From assembly GCA_008711295.1 (NCBI GenBank), contig VUYV01000020.1, positions 6,462,328 to 6,526,327 on the forward strand: a DNA stretch of 64,000 nt, read 5' to 3'. Made by a program: the position numbers and the translations under genes. The DNA is from Anarhynchus alexandrinus (lineage: Eukaryota; Chordata; Aves; Charadriiformes; Charadriidae). A model generated the notes under the pieces. The model ran no database searches. It saw only the letters and a program-made list of their open reading frames with translations, and was not told the origin of the DNA. This document shows positions 37,901-49,800 of the stretch, one piece after another (positions within the stretch are counted from its first letter, which is position 1; every line of letters starts with the position of its first letter).

Positions 37901-40900
37901 GTGAGCTCTGGACACTCGGCTGGGCAGAATCAGGCCCGGAGGTGGAGAGGGGAAGGACGGGCCACCTTTCTCATCCACAGCAAGGTATTGGGTCCTGTTT
38001 GAAAAATCAACTGTATTTCCCTTACAGACTAAAAAATATGCCATAAAATGTTGTTCAATATTAAGGTATAAATAGCAGTAAATTACTGAGCTCCCTTTAC
38101 CAAAAAAAAAAAATAAATAGAAAGGCTTCCCCCTCCGACTGCCAGATGACTACCTGAATTCGCAATTGTAGCATATTTCTCCTCTAAAACTGCTACCAAT
38201 CTTCCAAATACAAGCAATAACTACATATGGACACGTTTAGTAAATCAGAAAGAAAAAATTGATTGCTGGGAAATGTTTTGTTTCCAATTATTTTCTCCGT
38301 AAAAGCTAGAATTCCAGATAAACAGAGTAACAAAATCCCACTGGTTTATCTGTAAGTATACACTGATTTAGAAATGCTATTAAAACTGCTTATTTGAAAA
38401 TCACCTAGCAGAGAAGAGTGAAAACAATAATCTTTTCATATTGAGCTGCTTTTAGGGTTACATTTAAGCATTTTGGAGGGGAGTGCCATTGTGAGTAAAA
38501 TACTTAGTGCTGTTTTCATCACAACTCTGCATTTTAGCTCGATTTCTTTTATCCTCCTTCCTATTAAATGAACTTGATTTTTCATGCTGACAATACTCAA
38601 GACATATTTCCCATGTCCGATATACATGGCACTTGCTAAATCAGCTTCTGACACACCAACTAATTTTAGTGGGGGAGGCAAAGAGATACACCATTACTTA
38701 TTATTTTTAATGTGTTTCTTAATATGAAACTTGTCGTTTTCAGCTGTGATGCTGACTCAGCAGTAGGTTTATTTCCAGAATTACTAAAACAACTTTCCTT
38801 TCAGAGTAGCAAGGGACCCATGATTCATTGGTAGAGAACAGCAAAACAGAAAGAGGCCTTTTTCCATCTTTTAATATTAAAAAATAAACTAGTAAGAGTT
38901 CATAAAACAGCCCTGGAGAAGTTTTGAGACACAAACAAGTGGCATTAGATCTCATATTTCAGGGAGAGATTGAACACAACCATATTTAATTTGGGTTGCA
39001 TCTGAAATATATAGCTTGCATTATTTTACACATTTGACCGATGCTGCAAAACAAGATTTAGAGGGATCACTTTTTATTTGCTTATACCTACTTCACATAT
39101 GTCAGAATCAATCACTTTTTCAGACAGATGTTTTCTTACTCATATGCTGCAGTAAAATGGCATTTTGTACATGTAAACTTTTTGGCTCACAGCGTTTAAT
39201 TACTGCTCTTTCCCATCCCCAAGTTTTTGGGAACATTCAGGTGCTAAGTACAGGATTCAGAGACTTAGAGGGGTCTGTTTTAAAAAGTACTAGAACACCA
39301 TTTAATTCAAAAGGGAACCTTTTTACTTTGGATATTTTTTCAGGGTTTTTTTTTCTTCCTTTTCTGAAAATGAAATACCTTCATTTCCATCATCATTGAC
39401 AATATTTTAATAAAGAGCAGAGGAATGCATGTTACTCCTCAGCTAATAAATCAGCACAAGAGTTTTGCTAAGATAGTTGTATATTGATAAGCTTTTGTGC
39501 CGACTTGAACAGGTATATGCACATATGCACGTAGATTGTGTGTTTAAAAGCCCCAAATTTGTAAGCTGTCATAAGAAAGGGCTTTGTGTTTTCTACTGTC
39601 ATGATTCTCAGCTAAGAATAATCACAACACCTTTTCTGGGCACATCAAACCCTTTCTGCACCAAGGAGAAAGCTGTGAAGAGAACCTCTGTCTTAGCGGG
39701 GGTAAAATCCTGTGGAACAGCATCTCCATCAGCAGCTTTTCATAGCCAGACGCAAACTGCTATTCCGAGCCAGAGGAAGGTCATAGGAGACCACCTTTGC
39801 TAATGCTTTTAGATATCGCCAACATCTCTCACAAATTATTCCCAAATTGCACTGATGGATTAGCTCCTCCTTACTCTATGTCTATTTTACTCTTATTGGA
39901 GCTCTCTGACGCCTGTGGCATGGCACACGGAGGACACGTGCTGTCCTTGAGCCAGGGTTGGAGCTAGGGGCTCACGCTTCATGGCTTCAGCCATTCCGCT
40001 CAGATCACACGCAATTCGTGCCTGTGAAGACCCAGAGAGGTGTCTGCTCTCAGGGCTGCCCCATTCAGGATAGGCACAAAGCCCCTTAACGATGTGGATC
40101 ATCAGCAAGACACATACGATCTTTGTTGTGGTCTCCTCCAGCTCTCTCGCTGCTTGGAGGATGCAACTGGAGGCAGAAGCAGCTGATCTCAGAAGAGAGA
40201 AAAAACTCCGATGAATACTGAGCTTCACAACACCTTCTTATTTGCCATCCCTCTCCCTCACTCCTCACAGCTTGTTCCTCTGCTTGTGACCCAAGTGTTC
40301 CTGAACATCCAAATAGGGCTCACACGAAATGTATGTAACGCTTACAGTGAGCACCCTTCCTTCCTGGCAGATATGGACCTACTAACGAGAACCAAAACTT
40401 TTGAGTTTTTTAAACCTTTCTCTTGGTAGATATGAAAATGCTAGATTTTGGGAGAGAAAAAGACAATTGTTCAGGCTCAAGCATCCTCTTTATCAGTGCT
40501 ATTGCCTCTTGCTGCCACTGTGCTCCCTGTTCTTTAGTGACTCCTGACAAATACCATCACAACTGAAGGTCTGGAGTCCCATACCAAAACTGTTTCAAGC
40601 AATTTGCCCAAGGTACCCTCTGGCTTTTCTTAGTCCACTTTCACCAGGGCTTTGTCGTGACTTTCCATAGCACCACTCAGCTGGAGTATTTCCAAATTTG
40701 GTAGGTTAGGCCCTCACAATCAGAAAAGACCTTTGGACTTCTATGAATCTCTTCACATCCAGAACAAAATGCAGTACCCAATTTGGACTCGGGCATCCCA
40801 CAGAGACAACATGCTTCAGACTTTTCTTATCTTCAAAATTGTTTTATAGAATTAAGTCCAGCCCCTAACCGCTGTAGGAAAAAGAACAAGTGTAATGTAT

Positions 40901-41545
40901 CTTGAATATTAAGGAGCTGTCAGGGCAAAGGGGGAGATATATATCTTCACAGATGTTCTTTGTAGTGTGTTTCTGCATTCCCTGCCCAAAGCAGCAGACC
41001 ATCACTGGTGCGTCTTCACTAGGGAAGGATGTTTTCTGCACTCATATTAACAAACTACTGGAGTCAGGATAATCTGTAGCCCTCATGTTTATGCAGGACA
41101 AGTTAAAAATGATGGAGTAATCAAGCATGGGGTTTGATCTATAATTTCAGCAAACATTTTAAACCACCTTCCTTAATTGGGGCTTGGCCTCATGTTAATT
41201 GACTTAAGATAAGGGACCATGTTGAGAAACACATGTTGCTAATGCCCAGAAGACAATGGAGTTGCAGGCAGGGAGACTGTAGTAGCTTAAGAAATTATTA
41301 ACCACTGACTGATCGCTTTTATTGGCCAGACACGTGGGGAAGATGGCTGTCACGCTGTACACTCTCCTCTACGGCTATTTATGTCAGATATAAATTACTC
41401 GGTGCTAACATATACTGCCCATGTCAAGGAAAGAAATAGCACGGACACAATTTTGTTCATATGACTAATTTAAATTTGTAATCACTGCTTTGTTGTTTTT
41501 TTTTTTTAATGGGTAACATTAATGGCTCCTCCTCACCATTGCAGA
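34921..41545. other. Unique DNA, no gene recognised
   Basis: Mostly AT-rich unique sequence with poly-T tracts near 35033-35044 and 41490-41506. A small GC-rich island occurs at 37865-37975 (ctgcggtggcggctgcggag). Open frames of 127-150 codons at 35319, 36071 and 39016 (+ strand) are Leu/Phe/Cys-rich, unrecognised and without exon signals. Confidence 0.5.
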
Positions 41546-41620
41546 GTAAGGGTTCAATTTTGGTTTTGCCACAAGCATATTACATGATGTAGGCAAAATA
41601 TTTAACCCTGCCATAGTTTT
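41546..41620 (+). mobile_element. Possible MIR/CORE-SINE remnant
   Basis: 'ggttcaattttggttttgcc' followed about 30 bp later by 'ggcaaaatatttaaccctgc' reproduces the order and spacing of the MIR core (a tRNA-like B box followed by the 'gggcaagttacttaacct' region). It is diverged and without clear ends. Confidence 0.4.
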
Positions 41621-42885
41621 GTTTGTACAAGTATGTTTTCCTACTTCAATTTTATGTTTTGTTTATTGAGCTTATAAGATTTTAGTGGCAGGACGCGGTT
41701 TTACTGTGCGTATGCAGAAAAGAAAGTGTTTAGAATTGCAACAGATACTCCTATAATCTGAATAAAAATGCATCACTGCGCCCATTCTTTATATGTTTAA
41801 TCAACTGCATGTTTTGCATAGACTTTTATATTATACATTCACACAGTGTTCTTCTCCGTCACCTTCCCATTTTGACAGTCAGTTGTTTATACACTTAAAC
41901 AATACATTAATAGAGGTTCAGAAAGAAAACAGTTAGACGTTCGCTGTTATCCCAGGATATTGTGTTCATTTTCTAATAAGAGCCTCCAGTGCTCTGGGGT
42001 CCCTAATCAATGTAAATATTGTTTAAGATGAACATTGCAGTGGGCATACCATGGAGCCAGACCACCAGCAGAGCATTAAACAAGGACAGATGTGAATGCC
42101 AGGATAAAAATGAAGACATTCCTGAAGTGTAAGTATGTTACTTATAATGTATCTGTTTATAGGAAATGGTCATGAGAAGGGGGGAAAAAAAGCAAAACAA
42201 AAACTTCTGGAAAATAAGAATGCCAAATAAAGTGATTATGTTGAGATACTGCAGTTGTACATTTGCTAAAATAGCTAACTGAAAGTGCGTGATATTCTAG
42301 TATCTTGAATAATTAAGATCTTATAAACTTAATCTTGTATCAATATTGTTAATGACTTTACAATGGCTTAATCACTTTGGTGGTTATTTGTACAGGAGCA
42401 AAATACATGTTTTTATTTTATACACGTGGTTTTCTCTGAGAGGTAGTATCTTTTATAAGATTGGAGGATCTAATTAGGATAACAGACAAATAGACTTACA
42501 CTGTCTCACAAGTCATGAAGGAGAAGTAGAGAAAGATAAACCGCTTCTAGTACTAATAATTTATTAAAAACATCTGATGCCTACTTCTTGCTTAGTGGAT
42601 TCACGTTGGTTAATTCACTAGCTGCCAATTTCCGTGAGCACCCATACTGCATGTTTCCTACCAATATTTAAACACCAGTTTGTTCCTTGCTGTCTTTGTA
42701 GCCGGGCTGCTCCCTGCATTGCCCTGATTTGGAGATTATTGGTGACATTTGCAAGGGATTTGGAGCCCCCGTCACGCTGACTATTAATGGTGCTCGTACA
42801 CATGCTGCCTGCCCCTGCGAGGGCAGGGGAGGCGGTGGTGCCTGCTGCTCTGGAGCTGGCAACGGCACAGGCTGACCTGTGTGGG
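41621..42885. other. Unique DNA, no gene recognised
   Basis: AT-rich to about 42590, then increasingly GC-rich towards the minisatellite. No exon recognised. Confidence 0.5.
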
Positions 42886-43030
42886 GCAAGCGGGGGCAGG
42901 GATCTCCTCCAGGGTAGGTAGGCAGGACAGGGATCCCTTCTGGGCGAGGTGGGCAGGGTGGGGGGATCCCCTCTGGAGGAGGGCAGAGCCAGGGAGGGAA
43001 GTCCCCTAGGGGAAGTGGGGAGAGGGGGCA
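42886..43030. repeat. G-rich degenerate minisatellite, about 31-36 bp unit, four copies
   Basis: Four imperfect units are visible, each with a 'gcag..' start, a central ggatc(t/c)c(c/t)tc-type core (aagtcccc in the last unit) and a 'gg(g)gaggtgg'-like end. They start near 42886, 42922, 42953 and 42984. The + strand is strongly G-rich, with runs such as 'gggcagggtggggggatcc' that could form quadruplexes. The repeats open long frames on the - strand (Pro/Leu/Ser-rich, 137-142 codons), which is a composition effect. Confidence 0.75.
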
Positions 43031-44873
43031 CGTCGACTGATGGAGTGGTTCAGAGACAGGACTGCCACTATTTCTCAGGGGTGCCAGGGAGGGCACAGTC
43101 CTCTCCCTTTGCTAGGGAGAACAGGATCTCAGACGCTCTGATATGATTGAGACGTATTTTCAGAGTGCTCAGTCCTCAGTGACACCCAGAGCTGGAAGGT
43201 CTCACCTCCTAACTGGCCACTGAGAGCTGAAACGCCTATTAGATGGGAGTTTCTTAGAAGTCTTTTGCCCAAAAGCTGTAGCTTTGGTCAATGTAACTGT
43301 GAATGCAACAGACGAGGTTAGAGCAAGCCACAATGTTTGATAGCTGAGTGGATATCAGGTTGTCATTACTGCAGAGTTCTTGGTAGGAGTCTGATTTAGC
43401 TTCAATATTCATTTCTCAAACAGCGATGGCAGAGAATGTGTTGGAACTAGCATATTGGATTACTGACTAAGCCAACAATGATTTAGAACTGAGTTGATTA
43501 AACAGTACGGTTCGGGATAGGTCAGCAGACTTTATTGTTCATTGTTTTCCATTTTGTAGTAAAACCAAGTACAATAGCAGTCTTCTAAAATGTGATTAGC
43601 ACAAACACTATTGTTGTTTGACATGGCGTATCAGATATAATGATTTCCATCCCAGATCTACAGCTTTGCTTTTTTACAATCTTGATTGCATAATTGAAAG
43701 CAGCAGCTTTATCTTCCTTCTACCTTTGGTGGAAGTCATTCAATAAATAGTACCAATTACATTGCAGCTTAGAAACAGTCTGATGTAAAAGGCACTGCCT
43801 TTCACTAGCCCTTGCCCAATGCAAGAATACTCTGTACTGAACCGAGGCATTACATTAACTTTTGAGAAAACAACTGGAAGTATGCGGAGCGCGTGTCAAT
43901 ATTGAAAGCACCATGTAGGCTGCAGAAAAATCACTTAATGCCTGAGTTATCCTGTATTCTGTATCACCCTGCTGGGTGGTTATTCATGTCAAGTGTGGGG
44001 TTTAATATTAAGAGCAGTCACTGCGCTAAAAGGAAAAATATGTTTACGGCTTTCAGAATTTATTTTGCATTTGCCCAAAAGCCTGCTCCTACGAACATGG
44101 GTTGTTTTGCCAAAATTTAGAGAAAGCGGGACTGAACCCTAAAAATGTCTCACTGTTAGAAAAATACACCCCTTTCCTGAAAAACACTTTCTTATGATTG
44201 ACCATATGCATGCCGATATTTCCATGACTACAGAGGATATTGATTGGTCCCTGTGGGACTACTCTTGTGTATACATGCTTGAAAGATCAAGTTCTAATTT
44301 TGCTCAATATGAGAGCTAATTGCTGTAGATACTATTGACAAAAACTGGAGATTGTCTCCTAGTTGTGGTAGCTGAGGATGTTCCATGATTTTTTTTCATG
44401 AGGTGATTTATTACACATTCACTTTTTTAAAACAGTCCAAATACAGTCAGTAACTATTTATACAATTAAATTTAACAACTATGAAATATGTGTTATGCTG
44501 CCAGTTTGAAACATATTCCTAATAGCTAGTTTTATATATGATGGACCACCAGGAAGCTGTCATCAGAATAATACTGTGCCTTTTTATATATTCTCTACAT
44601 TTCTTTTTACTTAATAGACTGTTTAATAATACTGTAGTCAAAACTGAACAATAGAGATTAATGATTTGATGTAAGAATACTTCAAGGTAAAAATTAAACG
44701 TGTATAACATTCCAGCTGGTGATATACTATGGAAAGCTCTCAAGCATGTAAGGAAGAGTTTAAGAACTGTTTTAGAAAATCAACGCATATAGAGAAAATG
44801 TGAAGGGTGTGTGTTGTGAAGTATATCACCAGGCAAGTTTTTTATTTTCATGGGAAAGGTACTATAGAGACCA
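43031..44873. other. Unique DNA, no gene recognised
   Basis: AT-rich; no recognisable element. The short frames at 43893-44120 and 44519-44743 are not recognised. Confidence 0.5.
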
Positions 44874-44945
44874 CACAAAAACAAACAAACAAACAAAAAA
44901 CCTCAAATAAAACAACACAAAAAACCCCCAACAACCCCCCTAAAA
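44874..44945 (+). repeat. A-rich / (AAAC)n tract
   Basis: Purely A and C with few exceptions: 'caaaaacaaacaaacaaac' followed by A and C runs. It looks like an expanded A-rich tract. I could not identify a retroposon body immediately upstream. Confidence 0.85.
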
Positions 44946-46369
44946 CTGTCATTTCAATGAACTCTTCAGAGCTAAAAGAAATATTAAAATGTGATCTAAC
45001 TATAAAATAATAAATGGTGTGAGGGGAAGATACATTTTACTGATTTTTTCTCAATTATTCTTGCACATGAAAATTTCTGTGTTGCAGACACTGCATGGAA
45101 CAGCAATGCCATATTTTTCTTTAATGCTCTTGATTTACTGGGCTCATAAAATGTAAGACCAGAAGCTATTCTTAATATGGACTCACTCCACCACGAACGC
45201 ATGCAGGCTGCTTTTTGTCTTAGTGTTAATGCTAGAGAACTTCACTCGGTCTATTTGTAAAACAGTAGAAATGTTGCCTGAAAAAGAATTGTGTAAGAGT
45301 TTGCAGCATCGGTTCCTGGATTAACAGCTCCCAGCTTGCGCTTGTTTTTTCAGCATGATCCCTTGAAAACACATTCACAAGGAAGAAACGAGGAACCAGA
45401 GACAGTCCATTTTAAAAGCATCCCTGTGCAGGTGGGGGGAGAGTTCCAGCCCCTACAGAAGTGCCATTGCTGCTCTTTTCAGCATCAGCCAAAGCTTAGT
45501 TTCTCCCCTGTGGCCAACAGCTCGGGCTCAATGGGCACCAGCGGCGTGGGCATGGCTCTGCCTCCCCAGTCTCTCCCAGCTGGGACACGCCAGCCCAGTA
45601 GCAGCTGCTGCCTGTGTCCGGCACCCATCCTGGGCTTCCTCACCCAGCGCTGCCCAACGATGCTCCCTGCCGCCCGCGGGCACCCCAAAAATTAGCCAAG
45701 CAAAATCCCTTTCTCTTGAATCAACGGTGAAAGGCCACTGAGCTCCACAGGGATGGAAATGGCCCTTATTGTGGCTTTTGGCTTTGCAGCCACTTCCAGT
45801 AGGCAGCACGGGTCCCCTGGCAGCAGAAGCCAGCTGATACACTAAACTGTGCTAAAGTAGTGTTTAGAGAAATCGTAATTACTAACATCCTCTCTCAGTC
45901 AAGCCGACACTAACCAGGCCTACTGCTAGGTGTGTGTATATACATACTCACACTCAATAGATAAATAGATACGTGCATATACCCCGGGAAAAATATCTCT
46001 CAGTAAGGTGACGAGGTCTTACTTTAAATCAAGCACTTGACACTAATAAAAACAATGTATTCGGCCATAAGATCTCGCATACTGACTGGCTACGAGGTAA
46101 GTCAGTGTTAAGCAAGCCTTTATTTTCTGCACTCTGTTGTTTTTTTCCATATCACAAGCATTCTTTGCATGTTTCCAGTCGTTTGTAAACAGACCCTTAA
46201 AAACGTAAGCTTATTGTATTGTTTGCTTGAAGTGAATATAATCAAAGGAAATACGGTGGAAATTTGGCAATAATTACATGCGTTCGTGTTCTGTGGTTTT
46301 AAAGTGACCCAAAATGCTGACAATTTTACTTAAAGACTATCTATCATTACTTCCTCCCTTCTCATAAGG
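44946..46369. other. Unique DNA, no gene recognised
   Basis: A GC-rich interval at 45420-45700 has overlapping open frames on both strands (119 and 104 codons) with no recognisable product. Confidence 0.5.
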
Positions 46370-46730
46370 GATTTTACTATGCAAACTATTTTGTCTGATT
46401 TTTTTAGAGAATTACAAGTGGGAGGTAAAATCATCAAAGGTATCCATGTGACTTGGGAGATTACCAAACTGATTAGGATGTCAAAGTACCTTTTGCAGAG
46501 ACACAAAGACTCATTAACTATTTAGATGTTTTGAAAATTTTGTCTAATGCTCTTACCCAACAAATTTCGCTATGATTTTTGAAAGACTGTAAATCAAATC
46601 ATCAGCAAATAATTCCCTATCTCTTAATAGCAGACAAATGCTAATTTATAACAAACACGTCTATAACAAAATACAATTTGATAATTGGCTGAAGCAGTCA
46701 AATAGCAATTAGGAAAAAAATTCTTAGTAG
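46370..46730. promoter_or_regulatory. Candidate conserved non-coding block
   Basis: Complex AT-rich sequence free of simple repeats, with an octamer-like ATGCAAAC at 46379-46386 and several TAAT/ATTA cores. It resembles vertebrate enhancer-type sequence in texture only; conservation was not tested. Confidence 0.18.
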
Positions 46731-47299
46731 ACCATCTTTTTGCCTACAGCTATTTGCTGTTATTCTTATTAGTAGAAAAGTCAAGTACTGGGAGTTAGTA
46801 TAAACCATGCACAAGCAGAAGTGTTGATAGCTACCTTAGAGATACCATCAGTAGAATTATGTTTCTAATATTTTTTTCTGGCAGCGTTTGTTAGAATATT
46901 GATTTCTGTAGAGGAAAAACAGTAAATGATTTTACAGAGAAAGAATTAATTTTAAAACACATCTGTCTGAAAATATCTTGTTTTCTGTGAACTTGATTTT
47001 GCTCTCGCTCAATATTCAATCCTGAAAGATGCTGAACGGCCAATCTCCATTTCAGAAGAATACTGAAATACAGATTTAACTTTAATCCTATTGATTTTAC
47101 TGAAACCACACGTTTACCAATGTCAGAGAGAAACTTCAGCAGAGAGAAAAACTCAGTATTCGCAGCAATTTGCCCAGAGGAGAGGAAGAGCCCTGATTCA
47201 TAATTAGCATCTGAGTTAATTTGGTCAAAAAGAACTAGAGAGCAATATTTTCTTCCTGTCTTTCTTTGGATGTTTCTTTGTGTTCCCAGAAACATTTTT

Positions 47300-47500
47300 G
47301 GGGCCTATTCCTGCAAATATTTTTCTACATGAGTAATTCAACTCCTCTGATAAATACTAGTGAATTCACTAGGGCTAGATTCAAAAGCAAAGTTACTTAT
47401 CTGGGCAAACGCATGCAAGACAAGGCTGTTAGGCAGCTCCCCATGACAGTAGAGAAGAGAAAAATATGCTTGTGGGACTAAGGCCTGGAGGATTGGGCCC
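47300..47500. mobile_element. Ancient inverted-repeat (MITE-like) DNA element
   Basis: The left end 'ggggcctattcctgcaaata' (47300-47319) and the right end 'ggcctggaggattgggccc' (47482-47500) are inverted relative to each other: the complement of the right end starts gggcccaatcctcc. The interior 'acatgagtaattcaactcc' is in keeping with old amniote palindromic elements whose ends read GGGCCT(G)ATCCTGC. Coding capacity is absent. The superfamily cannot be fixed from this copy; hAT-type non-autonomous elements are one possibility. Confidence 0.45.
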
Positions 47501-47673
47501 ATAGCCAGTGACATTATAATTTTTTTTTTTTTTTAATAACGAGGAAAACCCACGCATGAGTGAAACCATATGGAAAACTGAGTTAAGGTGAGGAGGTTTT
47601 AAATAATGCTTATTTATCATTTTGAAAGAAAAATAATCCTGTTCCTGCCTATTGCATTTTATATTTTAAATGT

Positions 47674-47753
47674 AGGGACTGATTCTTTGGCCAAAATTCC
47701 TCTCCTTGTCAGGGGGAAAATTATCTGCTTAGACTGCTGCAGGATCAGGCCCT
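47674..47753. mobile_element. Second short inverted-repeat (MITE-like) element
   Basis: The left end 'agggactgattctttggcc' and the complement of the right end (agggcctgatcctgcagca) agree at most positions, giving terminal inverted repeats around an 80-bp unit. Similar ends occur in the element 170 bp upstream, so the two may belong to one family. Confidence 0.4.
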
Positions 47754-47849
47754 GAAAAGTCGTTACAAGCTTATTGGCAAAGCTTGTTCGCTTCCACCTC
47801 TCTCTTATTTTCTGTTTTTCCTATCCCTGCGCAGGAAGAAAATGAAAAG

Positions 47850-48560
47850 TTAAGCTAAAATACATTAACTAATATCAGTTTATTAATTGGAGAATTCAAC
47901 TTATCCTTTTTGCCGTTCATCTGAAATTAATTAAGTGTGTAGAATTACAAGGTGGGTGTACCACGGGCAGCAGTCCAGGCTCAAGTTAATCAAAAGAGCA
48001 CATGTTGAATGCATACAATTTAGTTAAGGTTAATCCGGTGAAGATGATCCCTCGCTGGTCCTAATTACTCTAGGTGATAGATTGTGGAATGAGAAAATAG
48101 GAAGGAAGGGAAATTTTGTCCTGCTGCTCTACCAGAATTTTCTAATTAAATTTAGTAGGCTATGCACAGGAGCAAATAGTTTCAATTTAAAGAGAAGACC
48201 ACACTCCAAGGGTGCTTGTCTGAAATGAATGTAAGGAACTTTGAGCTAATATAGTTACGTATCATGCCTTAAAAATAGTAACGTGAAAGCTGGTTGTTGT
48301 GCTTCCATGAGCTTTCGTGCTATCGAGAGCACTGCATCCCTCTGAGCGCTTCGGACTTAATGGAAATGTTTTGTTGGAATTGTGATGCTACTATTTAGCT
48401 CTTAAGTAAAGGTAATGACACATTAAAACAGGCCTAGTCTGTTACTTCATTACCCTCACCAGAGCACCAAATAGCAGTAGGACAGAGCTAATTTGCCATA
48501 GAAATATATTGGTGTTGTATTAGCTAAGGCCTTATCTTTTAATCGTCTTTTATTATGCCA
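47850..48560. promoter_or_regulatory. Candidate conserved non-coding block
   Basis: About 700 bp of complex AT-rich sequence without simple repeats. Homeodomain-type cores are TTAATTAA at 47927-47934, TAATTA at 48062-48067 and TAATTA at 48143-48148; two 'gttaatc'-like motifs lie near 47983-48036. It is the largest such block in the window and is bordered by old DNA elements. Assignment rests on texture only. Confidence 0.28.
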
Positions 48561-49729
48561 ATTCCAGCAAAAATGAAGGTATTTCTAGGACTCTCTGATT
48601 TCATGTTCTGTGTTCATTACCTCATTAAGTTACTTTTTCTCCATGCGTGTCCTTTGTTTCAGCTTTCAAGGAATCTTATGAAAATCTTTCATTTTCTCCA
48701 GGCATATGCATATAAAAGTTGTCAAATAATTTGCCCTATTTTTCAGGTTGGTGATATATTTCTGCTCAAGTGGAGGTATCTGTTTCTGATTTATTAACAT
48801 TTGATCCCTTGGTTTCCTGCCATTGATCAAGACTAATACTCAGCTCAGCTGATGAGTTTTATATGAAATCTGATATTGCAGGAAGAGAGAAAAGTTAGTA
48901 CCATTTTTAATATTTTTGTATTTCAAGTTTTCCAGGACCATGACATGGACACAGAACACCTAACAGTATTGGGCAGTATTTATTTTTAACCGTGTTTCCC
49001 GGGGATAAAAATTTTTGGAAGTAAAGCAAGTATTTATCAATAGAACAGATGTTTGCTCGGTGTCATTCACATCCTGTAAACTGTATATACATTTACACCC
49101 TACCGCCAAAACATGGTTTCACCCTACTACTGACCGTCTGTCTGCCATTCAATCTCTAGTTAAGTCACGGTCAATAAGGTCAACTCTTTGGCAACATCTG
49201 TATTTGATCAGTTCACACAAAATAGGAGCCTTCCTAATGCCTGACTACCCTGAAGTATTTTAAGAGGCAGCGTATTACAATAGTTGATTCACCGCTGCTG
49301 CAGACTCTGCACTTGGAAGATTTTGCCTCCTCTGAGGAACTGAAATGCGAAGATTAAAATCCTTTCTAGCAAAATAAATCTCTGAAATGAGCGGGTTTAG
49401 CAGTGGCGTAGTTTCTAGACTGACAAGAAGCATTTAGCAGTTTCCCTCCCCGGGTCCCTGGTCCCTCGGTGTAGGGATTTGGGTTTGTGATACTTTATAG
49501 TTTAACCCTCTTCTGCACACGGATTATGGTTAAAGCATGTTTAGGTTGTTGCAAAGAGGAAAAAACTATCTGCAATTTTACTTCAAAAACCAACAGTGAG
49601 GATTAACACAGCCAATTGTTTCCCGTTGGTGTTTCCACGCTCAGCACAGGCAGTACTTTCAGCAAGCCCATGTACTTTCCTCCAGATGGGTGAACGCAAA
49701 TTCTTCCCTCAAAGAAAGCAAAATATTCT
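48561..49729. other. Unique DNA, no gene recognised
   Basis: AT-rich; short open frames only (up to 82 codons at 49015-49263) without recognisable products. Confidence 0.5.
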
Positions 49730-49800
49730 GGGTGGAATCCTGGCACCACTAAAGGTGATGGAAAATACGCTGGCGAAACTGAGAGAGACAGGATTTAAGC
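49730..49800. mobile_element. Short inverted-repeat (MITE-like) remnant
   Basis: The left end 'gggtggaatcctggcaccac' and the complement of the right end 'gacaggatttaagc' (gcttaaatcctgtc) form an imperfect terminal inverted repeat around about 70 bp. The pattern 'gg(t)gaaatcctggc' is that of widespread old palindromic elements in amniote genomes. Diverged, no coding capacity. Confidence 0.4.

Noticed and set aside
42618..43096. Proline-rich proteins on the minus strand (137 and 142 codons)
   Set aside because: Both frames are produced by the G-rich minisatellite; repeated units without stops open several frames at once.
44874..44945. Poly-A tail of a processed pseudogene
   Set aside because: No coding-like sequence was found upstream and the tract is A/C mixed; a simple repeat is the better call.
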